From: Linyphia triangularis
Taxonomy: Eukaryota; Arthropoda; Arachnida; Araneae; Linyphiidae
NCBI GenBank assembly: GCA_963978545.1
Contig: OZ021730.1
Location: 5,897,796-5,961,795, forward strand
Reading direction: 5' to 3'
DNA: 64,000 nt
A program made the translations under genes and the position numbers. Each line of letters starts with the position of its first letter. The stretch's first letter is position 1. Below are positions 11,230-22,288 of this stretch, one piece after another. The notes under the pieces were generated by a model, which made no database searches, was not told the origin of the DNA, and worked only from the letters and a program-made list of their open reading frames with translations.

Positions 11230-11985
11230 AACGCATTTTTGCTGTTGTTTAATTTCAGAAACTTGAGAACTATTATTTTTCTAAGCTCTTTAATGCATGT
11301 TAAGGTACCACAAAACATATTAAATTTCGTAATTTGGCGGAAAGTATTTTTGATTTTTTCTCTAAAATTTTCGCGAACTCGAAATGATACCATTTTCTTT
11401 ATGATAATCAAAATACATTTTAAACTATGTTTATTTTTGGGAAGGTACACCGTATTTAAAAACTGCAAATTTTAAACTTGATTTATGTTTCCAAAACTTG
11501 TGAACATACATTTTTCAAAGCGCATGAATGCATGTTACGGTACCACTACGGATATTAAATTTAAAAATATTACAAGAAGCATTTTTGATTTTTTTTACTC
11601 TAAAATTTTCGCCAACTTGATAACTTTAAAATGATACATACCGTGTTCTTTATGCTAATCAAAATACTTTTTAAACTACGGTTATTTTTGTGAAGTTACA
11701 CCGTGTTTAAAAGATTACTATAGCAAACTTTAAACTTGATTTATGTTTCCAAAACTTGTGAACATAGAATTTTCAAAGCGCGTGAATGCATTGTTAAGGT
11801 ACAACTATGCATTGGAAATTTCGAAATTTGGTAGAAAGGTTTTTTGAGTTTTTTTACTCAAAAAAATTATCAAACTTGGGTAGCAATAAAATAAAAAAAT
11901 AATAATAAATAGGTTCTTTATGATAATGTAAATATTATTTTCCAACAAGAAATGAATTTCAGCTTTGATTTTTTCTTTATATGTT
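11230..11985 (+). repeat. Tandem triplication, about 255-bp unit, at the start of intron 1
   Basis: Three diverged units start near 11230, 11480 and 11739. The last two boundaries are marked by GATTTATGTTTCCAAAACTT. Shared blocks are AATGCATG, AAGGTAC or ACGGTACCAC, TTTTTGATTTTTT, ACTCTAAAATTTTCGC and TAATCAAAATAC. Divergence is substantial and the third unit decays. No coding potential. Confidence 0.8.
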
Positions 11986-11989
11986 TATT

Positions 11990-13530
11990 TCTTTAAAAAA
12001 AAAAAAATATTAGTTGAGAATTTGAAAATGGATAGGAGTGTAAAGTACAGATGTAAAGTTATTTTCAGAAATTGTACAGACCCATTTCTATTTTAATTAT
12101 TCATCACTAAAATATTGTTACGTAATCTTATTGAAGGTTCCAGTTTTTGCTAAAGCAGCCATAAATACACTGCAGTGTGCCCATTATGAAATCACTTTTT
12201 GAGTCGAATTAAATAATAATTCCTTTTAAAAGTTCTCCAAAAAGTTCAAATGTGTATGTTCACCTTAAGACATTTGTACTTTTTCTTCCAAATATTTCGT
12301 GATCAATGCATTCAAAAAGTTTTAGCAATTGATAATTTCGGAAGGATCGTCAGTCAGTTCATGTCCCATAGATATTAATAATTTGCTTATTTTACCACTA
12401 TATCTGTTTCTCGAAAACATTTGGGCATTTTTACCTGGAATAACAGCAGCAGTAAAAGAACATTTGTAGGGAAATCAACTATTTTATTTAAAACTTTAAA
12501 AAAAAAAACATAACCTAATTATTTTTCCTTCAAATGTTCTTCCTGATCTTTTATTGCTGCTGCTATACTCATACGTTTTCAAGCAACATTTCGATAAATC
12601 AAGCATTAAGCTGGTACTAGCTTACTTAGCTTAAATAATGTTTTTATTAACGGGGCGTTGATCCGAAGATCTATACCTTTTCCCTTAATATGGTTGGTTA
12701 AAAATATTGAACTTTGAAGTAATTGATATTTAATGTTGACGGAAAAATTACTGGTGGTTTATTATTGATTTATTTCAAAATTTGTAATCTATTTTTCCCT
12801 AAGGTACATCCTGTATTTCCCTAAGGTACATGTTGTACGCACGAATATTTTTGTCCTATCATTTTATTATAACTATTATTATTTTTCGTCTAAAAGAATT
12901 ACTCATTTTTGGGAGAGGGGTGTATAACAACTTTATTACAATTTTTTAATGAAATCGAACCGATAGTATCATATTGTCGATCAAGCTATTGTTTCCTGTT
13001 TGAAAAACCGTCAGTCTACATAAAAATTAGCTACAGTAAAAGTGTTTACAAGGTCTTTATATGTAATGATAAAACTTTCTTTCACTTTTTCACTAAATGA
13101 ATTTTCAAAAACAAAAGTTTTTTTCCCCCTTGTAACTGTCAGTAAGGCTGAAAGTGAGTAATTTAACATTAAAAAAATTAATTTGCAAGTTTTTTTACAC
13201 TTAAAATTGTAACATAACAATAAATAAATTAATATTATTAGTTGAATAACCATTAAAATTATTATTAATTTCCTTATTTCAAGAATATTATTAATTGAAT
13301 AATAACAAAATATTATAAATTGAATTTTTACAAAAATATTTTTAATTTAATGTTTACAAATATATTATTAATGTTGTTGTTATTATTAGTAGTATTGTAA
13401 TTCAATTATTGTTAGTAGTAGTAGTTCAATTATTATTATTATTATTATTATACATTGAATGAGTTTTATTATTATTTTAATTGTGATTAGTGTTGTTAAT
13501 GTTATTTATTAATAAAAATAATTTCATTAC
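11990..13530. other. Unassigned AT-rich intron sequence with one imperfect palindrome
   Basis: Around 12443-12570, AGCAGCAGTAAAAGAACATTTG is mirrored by AAATGTTCTTC and TATTGCTGCTGCT on the other side of an A-rich centre. This is a probable small MITE of about 125 bp without a clear duplication. AAGGTACAT is doubled near 12800. The rest is low complexity. Confidence 0.4.
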
Positions 13531-13534
13531 CATT

Positions 13535-13687
13535 ATTATTAATTTTAAACAAAAAATATTATTTTTAAACAAAAAAATATTAATTTTAAACACAAAGTAT
13601 TATTTTAAACAAAAAAATATAATTAATTTTAAACAAAAAAATGTAATTAATTTCGAACAAAAAAAATTTAGTTAATTTTAAACAAAA

Positions 13688-13745
<58 letters not shown>

Positions 13746-13900
13746 CAATTGTAATAGTTTCTGTTTAAAATTAGTAATATTTTTTGTTTAAAATTAGTAA
13801 TATTTTTTGTTTAAAATTAATTACATTTTTTTTTATTTAAAATTACGACTAACTTTATACATATATATATATATGTATAAAGTTAGTCGTAATTTTAAAT
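13535..13900. repeat. AT-rich mirror-like palindromic complex around a (TA)n core
   Basis: The left side repeats AATTTTAAACAAAAAAAT several times (about 13540-13690). A (TA)n tract of about 46 bp follows (13696-13742). The right side repeats the inverse, TTTTTTGTTTAAAATTA (about 13757-13845). Immediately after, AATTACGACTAACTTTATAC and its exact inverse form a second hairpin around an (AT)n loop (about 13840-13900). The DNA could extrude as cruciforms. Confidence 0.8.
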
Positions 13901-15060
13901 CACACCTTCACAAATATTATATTACCATATAAATAAAGTATTTCAAATGTTTTATACCCATAAGAGAACCTTTTCCCTCTTAACATATGTATATCCTTTC
14001 ATTTTCTCGCAAGTGTTTATTCGTTTCATCATTTAACTGGCGTTATTTTCATTCTTCTCTATATTCCCTTTTAGTCACGCTTTTCTTTGTTCATAATTTC
14101 CGGACAATAAGCAAAGACGTAGAGATCCGGTCATTACTACAAGCTGGATAACTGTACATTAAGTCAGCCGATTCAGTCAGCTGTAAGCTCGGTATTTTTT
14201 AATGCTCCGTTCTTTGTAATTGAAACGTAATCCGATATTTTTTTAACGTTGTTTTTCCGAACGTTAACTAGCTCAGTGGAAAGATTCATTCTTTTGATCC
14301 CTGATCACATGGATGGGCGGCATGATCAATCGTAGAAAATCCATGATCATCTCTAGAATCATCATCTAGATCATCTCATTTGAACTTGTATTCGCACAAA
14401 ATCTGTATTTGATCTGATGATTTTATAATGGAAATATTCCATCATAGAGTATCTAAGAGTTTGTGAGAGAATTGCTATGTATCAACTTATTTATTATTTT
14501 CTTTAGAAAGCTCAAAAAAAGATTAAAAAAAAAAGAAAAAAAGTCCCACAAGAGATGGAATTTAAATTTTTTTTCACTACATTATTCCGCGTCTTCTTCT
14601 AACAAACATTTTATTAAATCCTTTTTTACATGAAACTGACAGTTGAGAAGAAAACCACTGTTCCCGTGCAATTAACTAATTTTTTTATTCTTAAAACTTG
14701 ATAAAAATGCATTGTCATCGACAACGAGACCACCTGCCTAGTTTCAGCTTGATAGGATGAAGGCGAGTGGATAAAATTGGTCCATCACAAATACGCAAAT
14801 TCGAAGCTAATATAAAGGATTCACAAAGAACATGAAAAATTATATCCACTAAACAAAAAATTTAATCCTTTACGAAATGAGAAACAGAAGCACGAAATCG
14901 TCTATTTACTATCAACCTCTCTTGAAACAGAATTCATGTATTATATAATTGGGACATTCAGAAGAAGAAATTGCGTGTCTTGTTCTAAAATAAAGAATGT
15001 TACGAACTTGTTATTAAATTTTCATGTCTCCAAATATTAATTCTCTAACAATTTATTTTA
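13901..15060. other. Mostly unassigned; contains an RTE-like LINE tail
   Basis: About 14706-14822 matches a dispersed tail seen elsewhere in the window. It has CATTGTCATCGACAACGA, AGTTTCAGCTTGATAGGATG and the terminal block AAGCTAATATAAAGGATT. Equivalent pieces lie near 21450, 26150, 28450 (reverse), 30050, 33780 and 34800. The form resembles the 3' end of RTE-type LINEs, but no reverse transcriptase is attached. The rest of the interval is unassigned. Confidence 0.5.
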
Positions 15061-15063
15061 TTA

Positions 15064-15870
15064 CTAATGTATACATTTAGAAAAGAAATCAGCGCAATTC
15101 AAAGCATGTAATTCCAAAAGGGAGAAACTCGCCGAATCCGTTGCAACCTGGTTAGGCTTGTAATTAAATTAGCACGTGTCACTAAAATAAATAAACTTAC
15201 GATCATTTTACTATACATTATTTTCAAAATTTAGCATTCGAACATCTTTTTAACTACTGAAGTATACATTTAGGAAAGGAATCAGTAAGACCCAAAACAT
15301 GTAATTCCAAAAGGAAGAAACTCGCCAATTCCGTTGCAACCTGTTTAGGCATGTAGTTAGATTAGCACGTGTCACTAAAGTAAAGAAACTTACGATCATT
15401 TTATTACATATCATCTTCCAAATGTAGCATTCGAACATCTTTTTAACTACTGAAGTATACATTTAGGAAATAAATCAGTATGTCCCAAAGCATGTAATCA
15501 CAAAAAGTAAAAACTCGCCGAATCCGTTGCAACCTGTTGAGGCTTGTAGTTAGATTCGCACGTGTCACTAAAATAAAGAAACTTACGATCATTTTATTAT
15601 ATAACATTTTCCAAATGTAGCATTCGAACATCTTTTTAACTACTGAAGTATACATTTAGGAAAGAAATCAGTAAGACCCAAAACATGTAATTCCAAAAGG
15701 AAGAAACTCGCCAATTCCGTTGCAATCTGGTTAGGCTTGTAGTTAGATTCGCACTTGTCACTAAAATAAAGAAGCTTACGAACGTTTTATTACATATCAT
15801 CTCCAAATTTTAACATCCTTTAACTACTAAACATCTTCTTAAGTACTGAAGTACTCATTTAGAAAAGAAA
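15064..15870. repeat. Tandem array, about 193-bp unit, four copies plus a fragment
   Basis: The motif TAACTACTGAAGTATACATT recurs every 193-195 bp (about 15253, 15446, 15640), with a degenerate form near 15845. AACTCGCCGAATCCGTTGCA or a close variant and GCACGTGTCAC also recur once per unit. A further partial unit continues to about 15960. Because the unit is close to a multiple of three, similar open minus-strand frames recur. They are artefacts of the array. Confidence 0.9.
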
Positions 15871-15959
15871 AGATGAATTTAAAACTATGATCCAAAACAT
15901 GCAATTCCAAAAGGGGAAAAAAAAAAAAACACTCGCCGATTCCGTTGCAACCTGTTTAC

Positions 15960-16160
15960 GGCTGTTGTCTTACGTGTGACTCGAAGCATGAAGGTCGAAG
16001 AGAGCAGCTTAAGATTGTGGTCACTTAATGACTTATTAATAAGACGTAACAGCTTTATTTTTAACCAGGCCGAGACGAGTGATTGGATCTGTCCTTCAGA
16101 CAGACGACGACGCCCCTTTTCCGGTTCAGAACCATCGTCAACAAAGTCCACGTGCTAGTA
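15960..16160 (-). other. Open, GC-richer segment of unknown origin
   Basis: On the minus strand 16151-15975 is open and starts MDFVDDGSEPEKGRRR. The segment is less AT-rich than its flanks. It contains AATAAAG, which would suit a polyadenylation signal of an LTR fragment on that strand. I recognise no domain. It runs straight into the 193-bp array remnant, so it could be a retroelement piece next to the array or a chance frame. Confidence 0.25.
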
Positions 16161-16209
16161 ATTTTTCGAAAAGTAAAACTGGCTCTTTTAGTTGTTTATC
16201 TAGAAATTT

Positions 16210-16795
16210 ATTTTAAGAGGTATTGCCAGCCTATCCCATAGATCTATACCTCTGGATAACATTACTTGAGACTTGAGTATAACAGAGTGGCCACAGAACC
16301 AGGAAAACCTGGAAATCAGGGAATTGTTAGGGAGCTTTCTAATTCTGGAAAAAATCAGGGAACTTTTTAAAATTTCATGAAAATCAGGGAACTTTTTAAA
16401 ATTTCATGAAAATCAGGGAAATTTTGTCATTGTTTAAGGCACGTTCATCCATATTTTGGCGCTATTTACATGGAGATTTGTAGTGATAAGCCATTAGAAG
16501 TTTAATGTTTCGGAATAATTTAAACTTTTTATTGCCAACAAAACTATTTTTATTTATTTTTTAAATTGTATATTATCTCTTTAGCATACATTTTCTATTT
16601 GATCAGGGTGTCTAGACTTCTGGAAAACCAAAAAAAAAAAAAAATGAAAATTGGGGAAATTTGAAAAAAGTTTGCCCTAAAATCAGAGAATTTTTTAAAA
16701 AATCTGTTAGGGAATTATCAGGGAATTTTTTCTTCTGAATTTTGTAGCCACCCTGTATAAGTAGTAGTATGGATTCTTCCGCGTAAAGATATAGT
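16210..16795. mobile_element. Dispersed element (family G) split by a nested transposon
   Basis: The outer pieces 16210-16282 and 16756-16795 match, in order, one uninterrupted block at about 62268-62340 on the opposite strand. Shared motifs are GATCTATACCT, ACTTGAGACTTGAGTAT and GGATTCTTCCGCGTAAAGAT. The comparison shows an empty site and therefore defines the nested insert. The superfamily is unknown. Confidence 0.6.
16283..16755. mobile_element. Non-autonomous DNA transposon with CAGRGTGGC ends
   Basis: It starts CAGAGTGGCCACAGAACC and ends GTAGCCACCCTG, the inverse. TATAA flanks both sides (16278-16282, 16756-16760). A 28-bp direct repeat with AAATCAGGGAA is doubled near the left end, and related AATCAGGGAATTTT words recur near the right end. 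The superfamily is uncertain, since a 5-bp duplication does not fit hAT. Confidence 0.6.
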
Positions 16796-16799
16796 CCCG

Positions 16800-17360
16800 G
16801 ACAAATCACACCTTTTATAGTAATAGTGATAACCTGCCCACATACTTTTGTTTTAAACTTAAATATATGTTGATAAAAACAAGAAGATAAGCGCTTTTAA
16901 GTTTCAATTTTAAATAATATTTTACTTCTCTAACCATGGATACTACAAGATTTTTAACGAATCGGCCACACATCGTTCCAATCAGGGCGTAGCAAAACCG
17001 GTTCACACATCGTTACAGCGTATTCAATAAGCTCAAGAAAGTCTGTCCCAATGTATTGTGCTTCCTTTTTCTGGCCACAATATCTAGAGGCGCGTAACTA
17101 AGAGGGAGGGATATGAGGATATCCCCTCCCGAATTTTTTCCTTTTGTTATTACAATATAAAATTCAAAGGATTTGTTTTGTTTGAAATATCAAATTTACT
17201 GGGGGTACAACTTTGTTTCCGCCGTCTTTCTATAGATGACTTTAGCGGTAAGTAGGGGCGATGTAAATAGATCATAGACGTCTCGCAATAAACTTAGGAA
17301 TCTGACAACTTAGTCAATTTGTATTTGCATCATAAAGTTATTCTCGATAGAAAATGTCAG
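16800..17360. other. Unassigned region
   Basis: A patch near 17090-17150 has GGCGCGTAACTAAGAGGG and ATCCCCTCCCGAATTTTT, resembling a DNA-transposon end. No partner was found. Nothing else is recognised. Confidence 0.35.
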
Positions 17361-17363
17361 TTT

Positions 17364-17665
17364 CCGAGCCAAATTCTTGTCGTTTACGGGAGGTTTTAAC
17401 TTTCTGCTTCAAAATGATCAGCGGCTGAGGCTCATCGAATGCTCTGAAATACTTACTATGATGAAGCTGCTGTTAGTGATAGAACATGTCGCGAATGGTT
17501 TCAACGTTTCAACAACGGTTATTATTGTAATTTCGAAGACCGGTATAGCGATAGAAGAAATAAGGTTTTCGAAGATACAGAATTGGTGACATTACTTGAT
17601 CAAGACTCGTGTCAAAGTCAAGGAAAATTGTCAAGTTCACTGGGAGTGGCTCAATAAGCAATTTT
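17364..17665 (+). pseudogene. mariner (irritans-type) transposase N-terminal fragment
   Basis: Across frameshifts, LREVLTFCFK (about 17382-17411) is followed by DEAAVSD (about 17463-17483), then TCREWFQRFNNG (about 17487-17522), FEDRYSDRRNKVFED (about 17535-17579) and TELVTLLDQDSC (about 17580-17615). The end, QGKLSSSLGVAQ, meets a stop, and AILMR follows. This is the helix-turn-helix DNA-binding half of a mariner transposase. The catalytic DDD half is absent and the sequence breaks into an A-rich tract at about 17690. A dead fragment. Confidence 0.85.
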
Positions 17666-17699
17666 AATGCGCCATAGAAATCAAATTTTGAAAAAAAAA

Positions 17700-18185
17700 A
17701 AAAAAATCCGGCAAAAGCAAAGTTCTACACCAAATATTTAAAATGTATTTAAATCTCTAAACATACGTGGAAAAATTATCTGTTATCTTGATTACTAAAT
17801 GTATGCGGAATTAATAACAAAAAAACCATTTTTATGATCCCCTTATGATGTTGATAATTTCATATCCAACGCCGAAAATAATCTCTGGCTACGCTCTGTG
17901 CTGCAGTATTGGTGCACAACTTTTTTTACCTGTTGAAGAAAGTAATAAAAAATTATTAACGAATTTTGAAACAAAAATAACAGGTTTTTACTAGCATTAT
18001 ACTTTACAAAAACTTATAAACTGATTCGTAAAAACTTTTAAAAACACAAAAAAATCACTAATTTTTTTTTTCTCTTCAAAATTTGCTTAGATCTGAGTAT
18101 TGCTATTACATAGTGTAAAATCTCATATATATTTAAGCATCTATAATTTACCAGATATTGTGGCCGCCAATTCGTGCAAGGACTT
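17700..18185. other. Unassigned AT-rich stretch
   Basis: It has only a faint GGCTACGCTC motif near 17887, similar to the patch near 3558. No gene or paired repeat is seen. Confidence 0.4.
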
Positions 18186-18191
18186 ACATAT

Positions 18192-18932
18192 TGTTACGAA
18201 TTTCTGTATATTTGTAAATATTCCGTAGTATTGATTATGTAAATAGGAAAATTTATGTACATTTCGCAAAAGGCAGTGCAAGAGTTCGCTTTCCTGCAAT
18301 GTGTGTCTTAATGCTTGAAAACGAGTTTTACAGAGATAATGCTGGGAAGCGAGTTTTACAAAGAGAAGGCCATTTAACATTATCGTAATGGAAATCTCGC
18401 CAAATTGGTGAGATAGAGCCAAGTTGGCGACGGTTTTAACGACTAATTTTTATCGCCAAATTTGGCGAGAAATTGCCAAATGTCGCCAAACTTGGCGACC
18501 ATTTGGGGACATTTTCTGTCCCCATGTACATGTATAGGGCTTTTCAACTACAATCTGGGAAGTTCTCCAAATTTCTATCTCTGGAAGTTTCGAGAAGATT
18601 CGCCTTTCCTATATTATAAGTCCGGCCAAGAGTTAGTTGAGTTGAGTTACTGACTGACTGGAGTTACTGAGTTAGCTGTCTTTCAGCGAGCATTCAGAGA
18701 GTTCGGAAAGTGAACTGTATTGCATTGTCTTTTGCGGCGATTTTTAGCAGTTGTGTTGTCAAGTTTTTAACTGCTGTTTTGTGCTCTATTGTTGTGTAAA
18801 GAGTTGTATTGAGTCTACTAGAACGAGAAGTTCTGGAGTTGTAAGAGAATCTGCGAAGAGTTATATCGGAATAAATTTCTGCAAGTTTGAATATGCTTTC
18901 GTTTCAAATCTTTCGAACGCATCCACGTAACA
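18192..18932 (+). mobile_element. Solo LTR, gypsy-like, copy 1
   Basis: It begins TGTTACGAATT and ends CACGTAACA, with TG...CA termini inside an inverted TGTTACG/CGTAACA. ATAT flanks both sides (18188-18191, 18933-18936). Near the 3' end, AATAAATTTC offers a polyadenylation signal. The left half holds a run of TTGGCGA-containing words (18390-18500). There is no adjacent internal region, so it is a solo LTR left by recombination. An inverted copy lies at 44207-44897. The gypsy call rests on the terminal motif and the short duplication. Confidence 0.8.
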
Positions 18933-19064
18933 ATATGTAATTTAAAATATGTAGGTTTTAAAAAATGTATACTCTACGTGTGTGTATTTAACATCTTAAA
19001 CGCTTGTTTACGGAAAACTCTCCACAGTAATTGTGTCAATTCACAACTTTACATATTTAATTTC

Positions 19065-19243
19065 GCCGACCAAACGGTGTAGTGGTTAGCGTGCTAGCTT
19101 CTAGACCGCGAGGTTGCGGGTTCGAGTCCCGTGTTGGCATGGGTGTTTGTAAATGTATGTTGGCTTGTCTAATGACGAATGTTTCGGCGCATTATAGCCC
19201 TCGTGTTGCTGACGGCGCCAGATAATCTGAATACAACCAACCA
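19065..19243 (+). mobile_element. tRNA-derived SINE (family S1), full length
   Basis: The head starts GCCGACCAAACGGTGTAGTG, holds box A TAGTGGTTAGCG and box B GGTTCGAGTCC, and its acceptor-like ends GCCGAC and GTTGGC can pair. The body runs to TGAATACAACCAACCA. The flanking duplication ACATATTTAATTTC is exact (19051-19064, 19244-19257). Confidence 0.96.
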
Positions 19244-19257
19244 ACATATTTAATTTC

Positions 19258-19648
19258 ATGCATTTACACACTTGCAAACAATTTTGTTCTAAAGCAAAAT
19301 TTGGCCTTCAATATAATTACACTACTGGCGAAGCAAAAGACACTGCCGGGTAACTTGGAAAAGAGGTTCACTCCCCTGGCATTTGAAAATTTAAAAAGAA
19401 AAGTGGTGAAACTCACCGAAAATTTAATGGATTTAAAATTGTTTGTTTGGGCAGAAAATTGCATAAGTTCGGTATGCATAATTAATATTTCAGTATGAAA
19501 TTCAATTAATAATGTTGAAAAAACAAGATTTTAACAAAAACTCTAGCAGTTTTGCAGTCCCTTGTACCACTTTGTTGTAAGATATACCTTCCCGCAAATA
19601 ATCCTGCCACAACCCATGAGCGCAATAATATGATTGATTACACAATAA
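19258..19648. other. Unassigned stretch
   Basis: Overlapping open frames occur on both strands, but with no domain or codon signal. Nothing is recognised. Confidence 0.4.
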
Positions 19649-19650
19649 TT

Positions 19651-19906
19651 AAATGTATCAACTTCCAATTTCAAGGGGAAAAATTTGGTGAGTAGGTACG
19701 AAAATGTGTCAACTTCCAATTTCAAGAGGAAAAATTTGGTGAGTAGGTACGAAAATGTGTCAACTTCCAATTTCAAGAGGAAAAATTTGGTGAGTAGGTA
19801 CGAAAATGTGTCAACTTCCAATTTCAAGAGGAAAAATTTGGTGAGTAGGTACGAAAATGTGTCAACTTCCAATTTCAAGAGGAAAAATTTGGTGAGTAGG
19901 TACGAA
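19651..19906 (+). repeat. Minisatellite, exact 51-bp unit, five copies
   Basis: Units begin near 19650, 19701, 19752, 19803 and 19854. Each contains GTCAACTTCCAATTTCAAGA and TTTGGTGAGTAGGTACGAAA. The inner copies are identical. 51 is 17 codons, so both strands stay open and encode 17-residue repeats. This is a by-product and not evidence for a protein. Confidence 0.95.
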
Positions 19907-20215
19907 ATTGTTCGCTTAGTTAAATGATATGAATTGTTTTCATATAATGTCCATCGATTATGAAAGAAAATTAAAGTAGCAATAGACAACACCAGGTAGA
20001 GCCACTACATATGCTTTGACGAAAGTATTTCAAAAATAAAATAAATTATATTAAACGATATTTTTGAGTATTTAATTCATGTCATTTCATGAAGTGATCA
20101 TTTTCGTACCTACTCACCAATTTCAAGGTTTAACAGAAAGTAGTTTCTACATGCACTGGACTAGAAGATTGTAACATTGCGAGTATGGGGAATGATCCTT
20201 ACTAGGACTTACTTT
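19651..20215. mobile_element. Foldback-type element with minisatellite-expanded left arm
   Basis: The right arm (about 20085-20215) matches 43131-43250 of the foldback element further on: GATCATTTTCGTAC, AGAAAGTAGTTTCTA, TGCACTGG and AATGATCCTTACTAGG. The centre shares AAGTATTTCAAA...AAATAAA with 42700-42725. The left arm is replaced by 51-bp tandem repeats whose unit is the inverse of the right-arm segment CGTACCTACTCACCAATTTC. Confidence 0.65.
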
Positions 20216-20974
20216 AAAAAAAAAAAAAAAAAAACTACTTATAGGAGGTGAGTCATTTTTTCCCTATTGGCATCACTTAGGACACTACTTAATCTCCTTC
20301 ATTGCATAGATTGTTGTAGTGAAAAAAATTTCACTGATTCTTTGCTTTGTTCTGTTATGCCCAGTTTACATTATTGCATATATGCATATGTATGCAACTG
20401 CAGTCCTTTTGAATGACTTCAAATTTCTTAGTTAATGAATTAGTCACTGGCCAGATATTGAACAATTTGTGTTCTCAAATGCCAAATAATATTACAGTAT
20501 TTAAAATAGAATTTTATAAACAGTGCAGCAGAATTTTTTGACTGAGAATAAATTGTGAAAAATACTCGGCCACACTTGTGGGTTGTGACACACTTCTGAC
20601 CAATCAGAATACACATTTAAAAACAAATTCCAATCTTCACATTCTATTAGCCAATCTCGATCCGCATTTCATTTTCACTTCAACATAGTTGATTGTGACG
20701 TCATTATGCAATAAGCTCTATTCATATGCAAAACTTCAGTTTCACTTTCATTGTGACAGAAACTCCCAATAACGCCTTTAAACTCCCTTTCATAACTCTT
20801 AACACAAAGAAATGGTCCACAAATCAAAACTGATTGATGATTATCAACAATTACAGGTGTGCACCGTATTTAAATATGTAAAAAATATGCTGATTGCAAC
20901 AGTTCCTGCAAAGTCCTTTTCGTGAAAAATAATATAGCCCATAAAAAAAAAGTTTTTAATAAAAATCCTTTGTA
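20216..20974. other. Unassigned; includes an old dispersed repeat
   Basis: About 20590-20715 resembles 58500-58820. Shared words are CTTCTGACCAATCAGA against CTTATGACCAATCACA, a CCATTA/TATTAGCCAATC block, and TTGTGACGTYATNA at the end. The flanks show no open genes. An A14 run lies near 20218. Confidence 0.45.
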
Positions 20975-21585
20975 TGCATTGCCAATTTTTATGCTTGGTG
21001 CATCAAATTTTAAATATTGAAAACATCTCTATCAGCCAAATTATTTTTCAAAATTTATTCATTAAAGTAGATGTGAGTTTATGCATTCACATTCAACTAT
21101 CTTTTATTTTTTCCGATTGAAAACAATTTTATTATTTATTTAGTAAAACAATTTTGGCAACAGGAAAAAGTTTCTTTAATAATCGGATAAATGCTATTTC
21201 AGCGCGATTGGTTGGTTGTTTTTCAGATTATCTGGCACCGTCAGCAACACGAGGGCTATAATGCGCCGAAACATTCGTCATTAGACAAGCCAACGTACAT
21301 TTACAAACACCCATGCCTTACACGGGACTCGAACCCGCAATCTCGCGGTCTAGAAGCTTTCAGCGCGATTGGATGACAGCAAGTTGGTTTATTAGTGTTC
21401 CGAAAGAGCGATCTTTTAGTGACAGTAACACCCCCCAAAATTTAATACAATCCATTATCATTGACATCGAATCTATATGCCAAGTTTCAGCTCGATTGGA
21501 TGACTAAGGCATTAATTAGGCCTCCCAGATTTGCCCGCCATCGACTTACCGTACCACACACGAAATCTAAGTTAATAAAAAGGAA
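20975..21585 (+). mobile_element. RTE-like LINE 3' fragment, interrupted by a SINE
   Basis: It parallels 33430-33849 plus 34800-34885. Shared blocks include AACATCTCTATCAG, ATTTATGCA, AAAACAATTTT, GGCAACAGGAAA, GCGATTG...CAAGTTGGTTTATTAGT, AAGTTTCAGCTCGATTGGAT, and a tail with CGAAATCTAAGTTAATA. No coding sequence is left. Assignment to RTE is by the general form of the tail only. The SINE at 21212-21357 sits within it. Confidence 0.55.
21212..21357 (-). mobile_element. tRNA-derived SINE (family S1), reverse strand, 5'-truncated
   Basis: On the minus strand it runs from within the anticodon region of the head through box B (GGTTCGAGTCCCGTG, plus-strand 21324-21338) to the tail, which appears here as TTGGTTG. 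The 15-bp duplication TTTCAGCGCGATTGG is exact (21197-21211, 21358-21372). It is inserted in an RTE-like LINE tail. Confidence 0.93.
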
Positions 21586-21589
21586 TTAA

Positions 21590-22080
21590 AAAACCGCCGT
21601 CTTTTTTGGTAATATTACGTAATTGGTTGATAACTCACTGTGAGTTTGAATTAGAGGAAATGCCTCTAAATTAATTACGAAATAAACATGTTGACCTTTT
21701 CTTCTCTTTTGATCGGAAGGACAAACCGGTTTCTATAAACCATCTTCTTCATGGCACCATTTCCTAGAAAGTGAAGAAAAAATAAACGATTTGTTGTGAA
21801 CCTGAAGTCAGGGTGAGGATTTATGAAAATGAGGTGTGTTAGTTTTTTGCGCCGTGAACCGGAAACAAGTTTAATTCTTTTTAAATAATGTTATTATCAA
21901 TATTGTGATGAGGAATTCTTCGTTAAATGAAGCCCAAATTTCAACACTTTAATTCTAAATTTTAAAGAAAAAATTGTTTACATTTTAAACAAGTAATTTC
22001 AAAAATTTTAACGTTCTAAAAAATTTCTTTTCTAAAAAAGCACCTTTTGTCATCTTTTAACTTTTGGCTCTAAGTCTTTT
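21590..22080. other. Unassigned stretch
   Basis: A short TGAGTTTGAATTAGAGGAAA patch and generic AT-rich sequence. Nothing is recognised. Confidence 0.4.
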
Positions 22081-22095
22081 TAAAAATACTTCAAG

Positions 22096-22274
22096 GCCGA
22101 CCAAACGGTATAGTGGTTAGCATACTAGCTTCTAGACTGCGAGGTTGCAGGTTCGAGTCCGGTGTAAGGCATGGGTGTTTGTAAATGTATGTTGGCTTGT
22201 CAAATGACGAATGTTTCAGTGCATTATAGCCCTCGTGTTGCTGACAGTGCCATATAATCTGAAAACAACCAACC
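22096..22274 (+). mobile_element. tRNA-derived SINE (family S1), full length, diverged
   Basis: It has the head GCCGACCAAACGGTATAGTG, box B GGTTCGAGTCCGG and the tail CTGAAAACAACCAACC. The duplication AAAAATACTTCAAG/AAAAATATTTCAAG has one mismatch (22082-22095, 22275-22288). It has more substitutions than the other copies, for example CAGTGCATTATAG, so it is among the older ones. Confidence 0.95.
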
Positions 22275-22288
22275 AAAAATATTTCAAG

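Noticed and set aside
19065..19140. tRNA-like sequence with good A and B boxes
   Set aside because: It is the head of a SINE, with body, tail and target duplication. The same holds for the other eight S1 copies and the S2-S4 heads.
19543..19992. 149-residue minus-strand frame with 17-residue repeats
   Set aside because: It exists only because the 51-bp minisatellite is a multiple of three. The opposite strand is open too.
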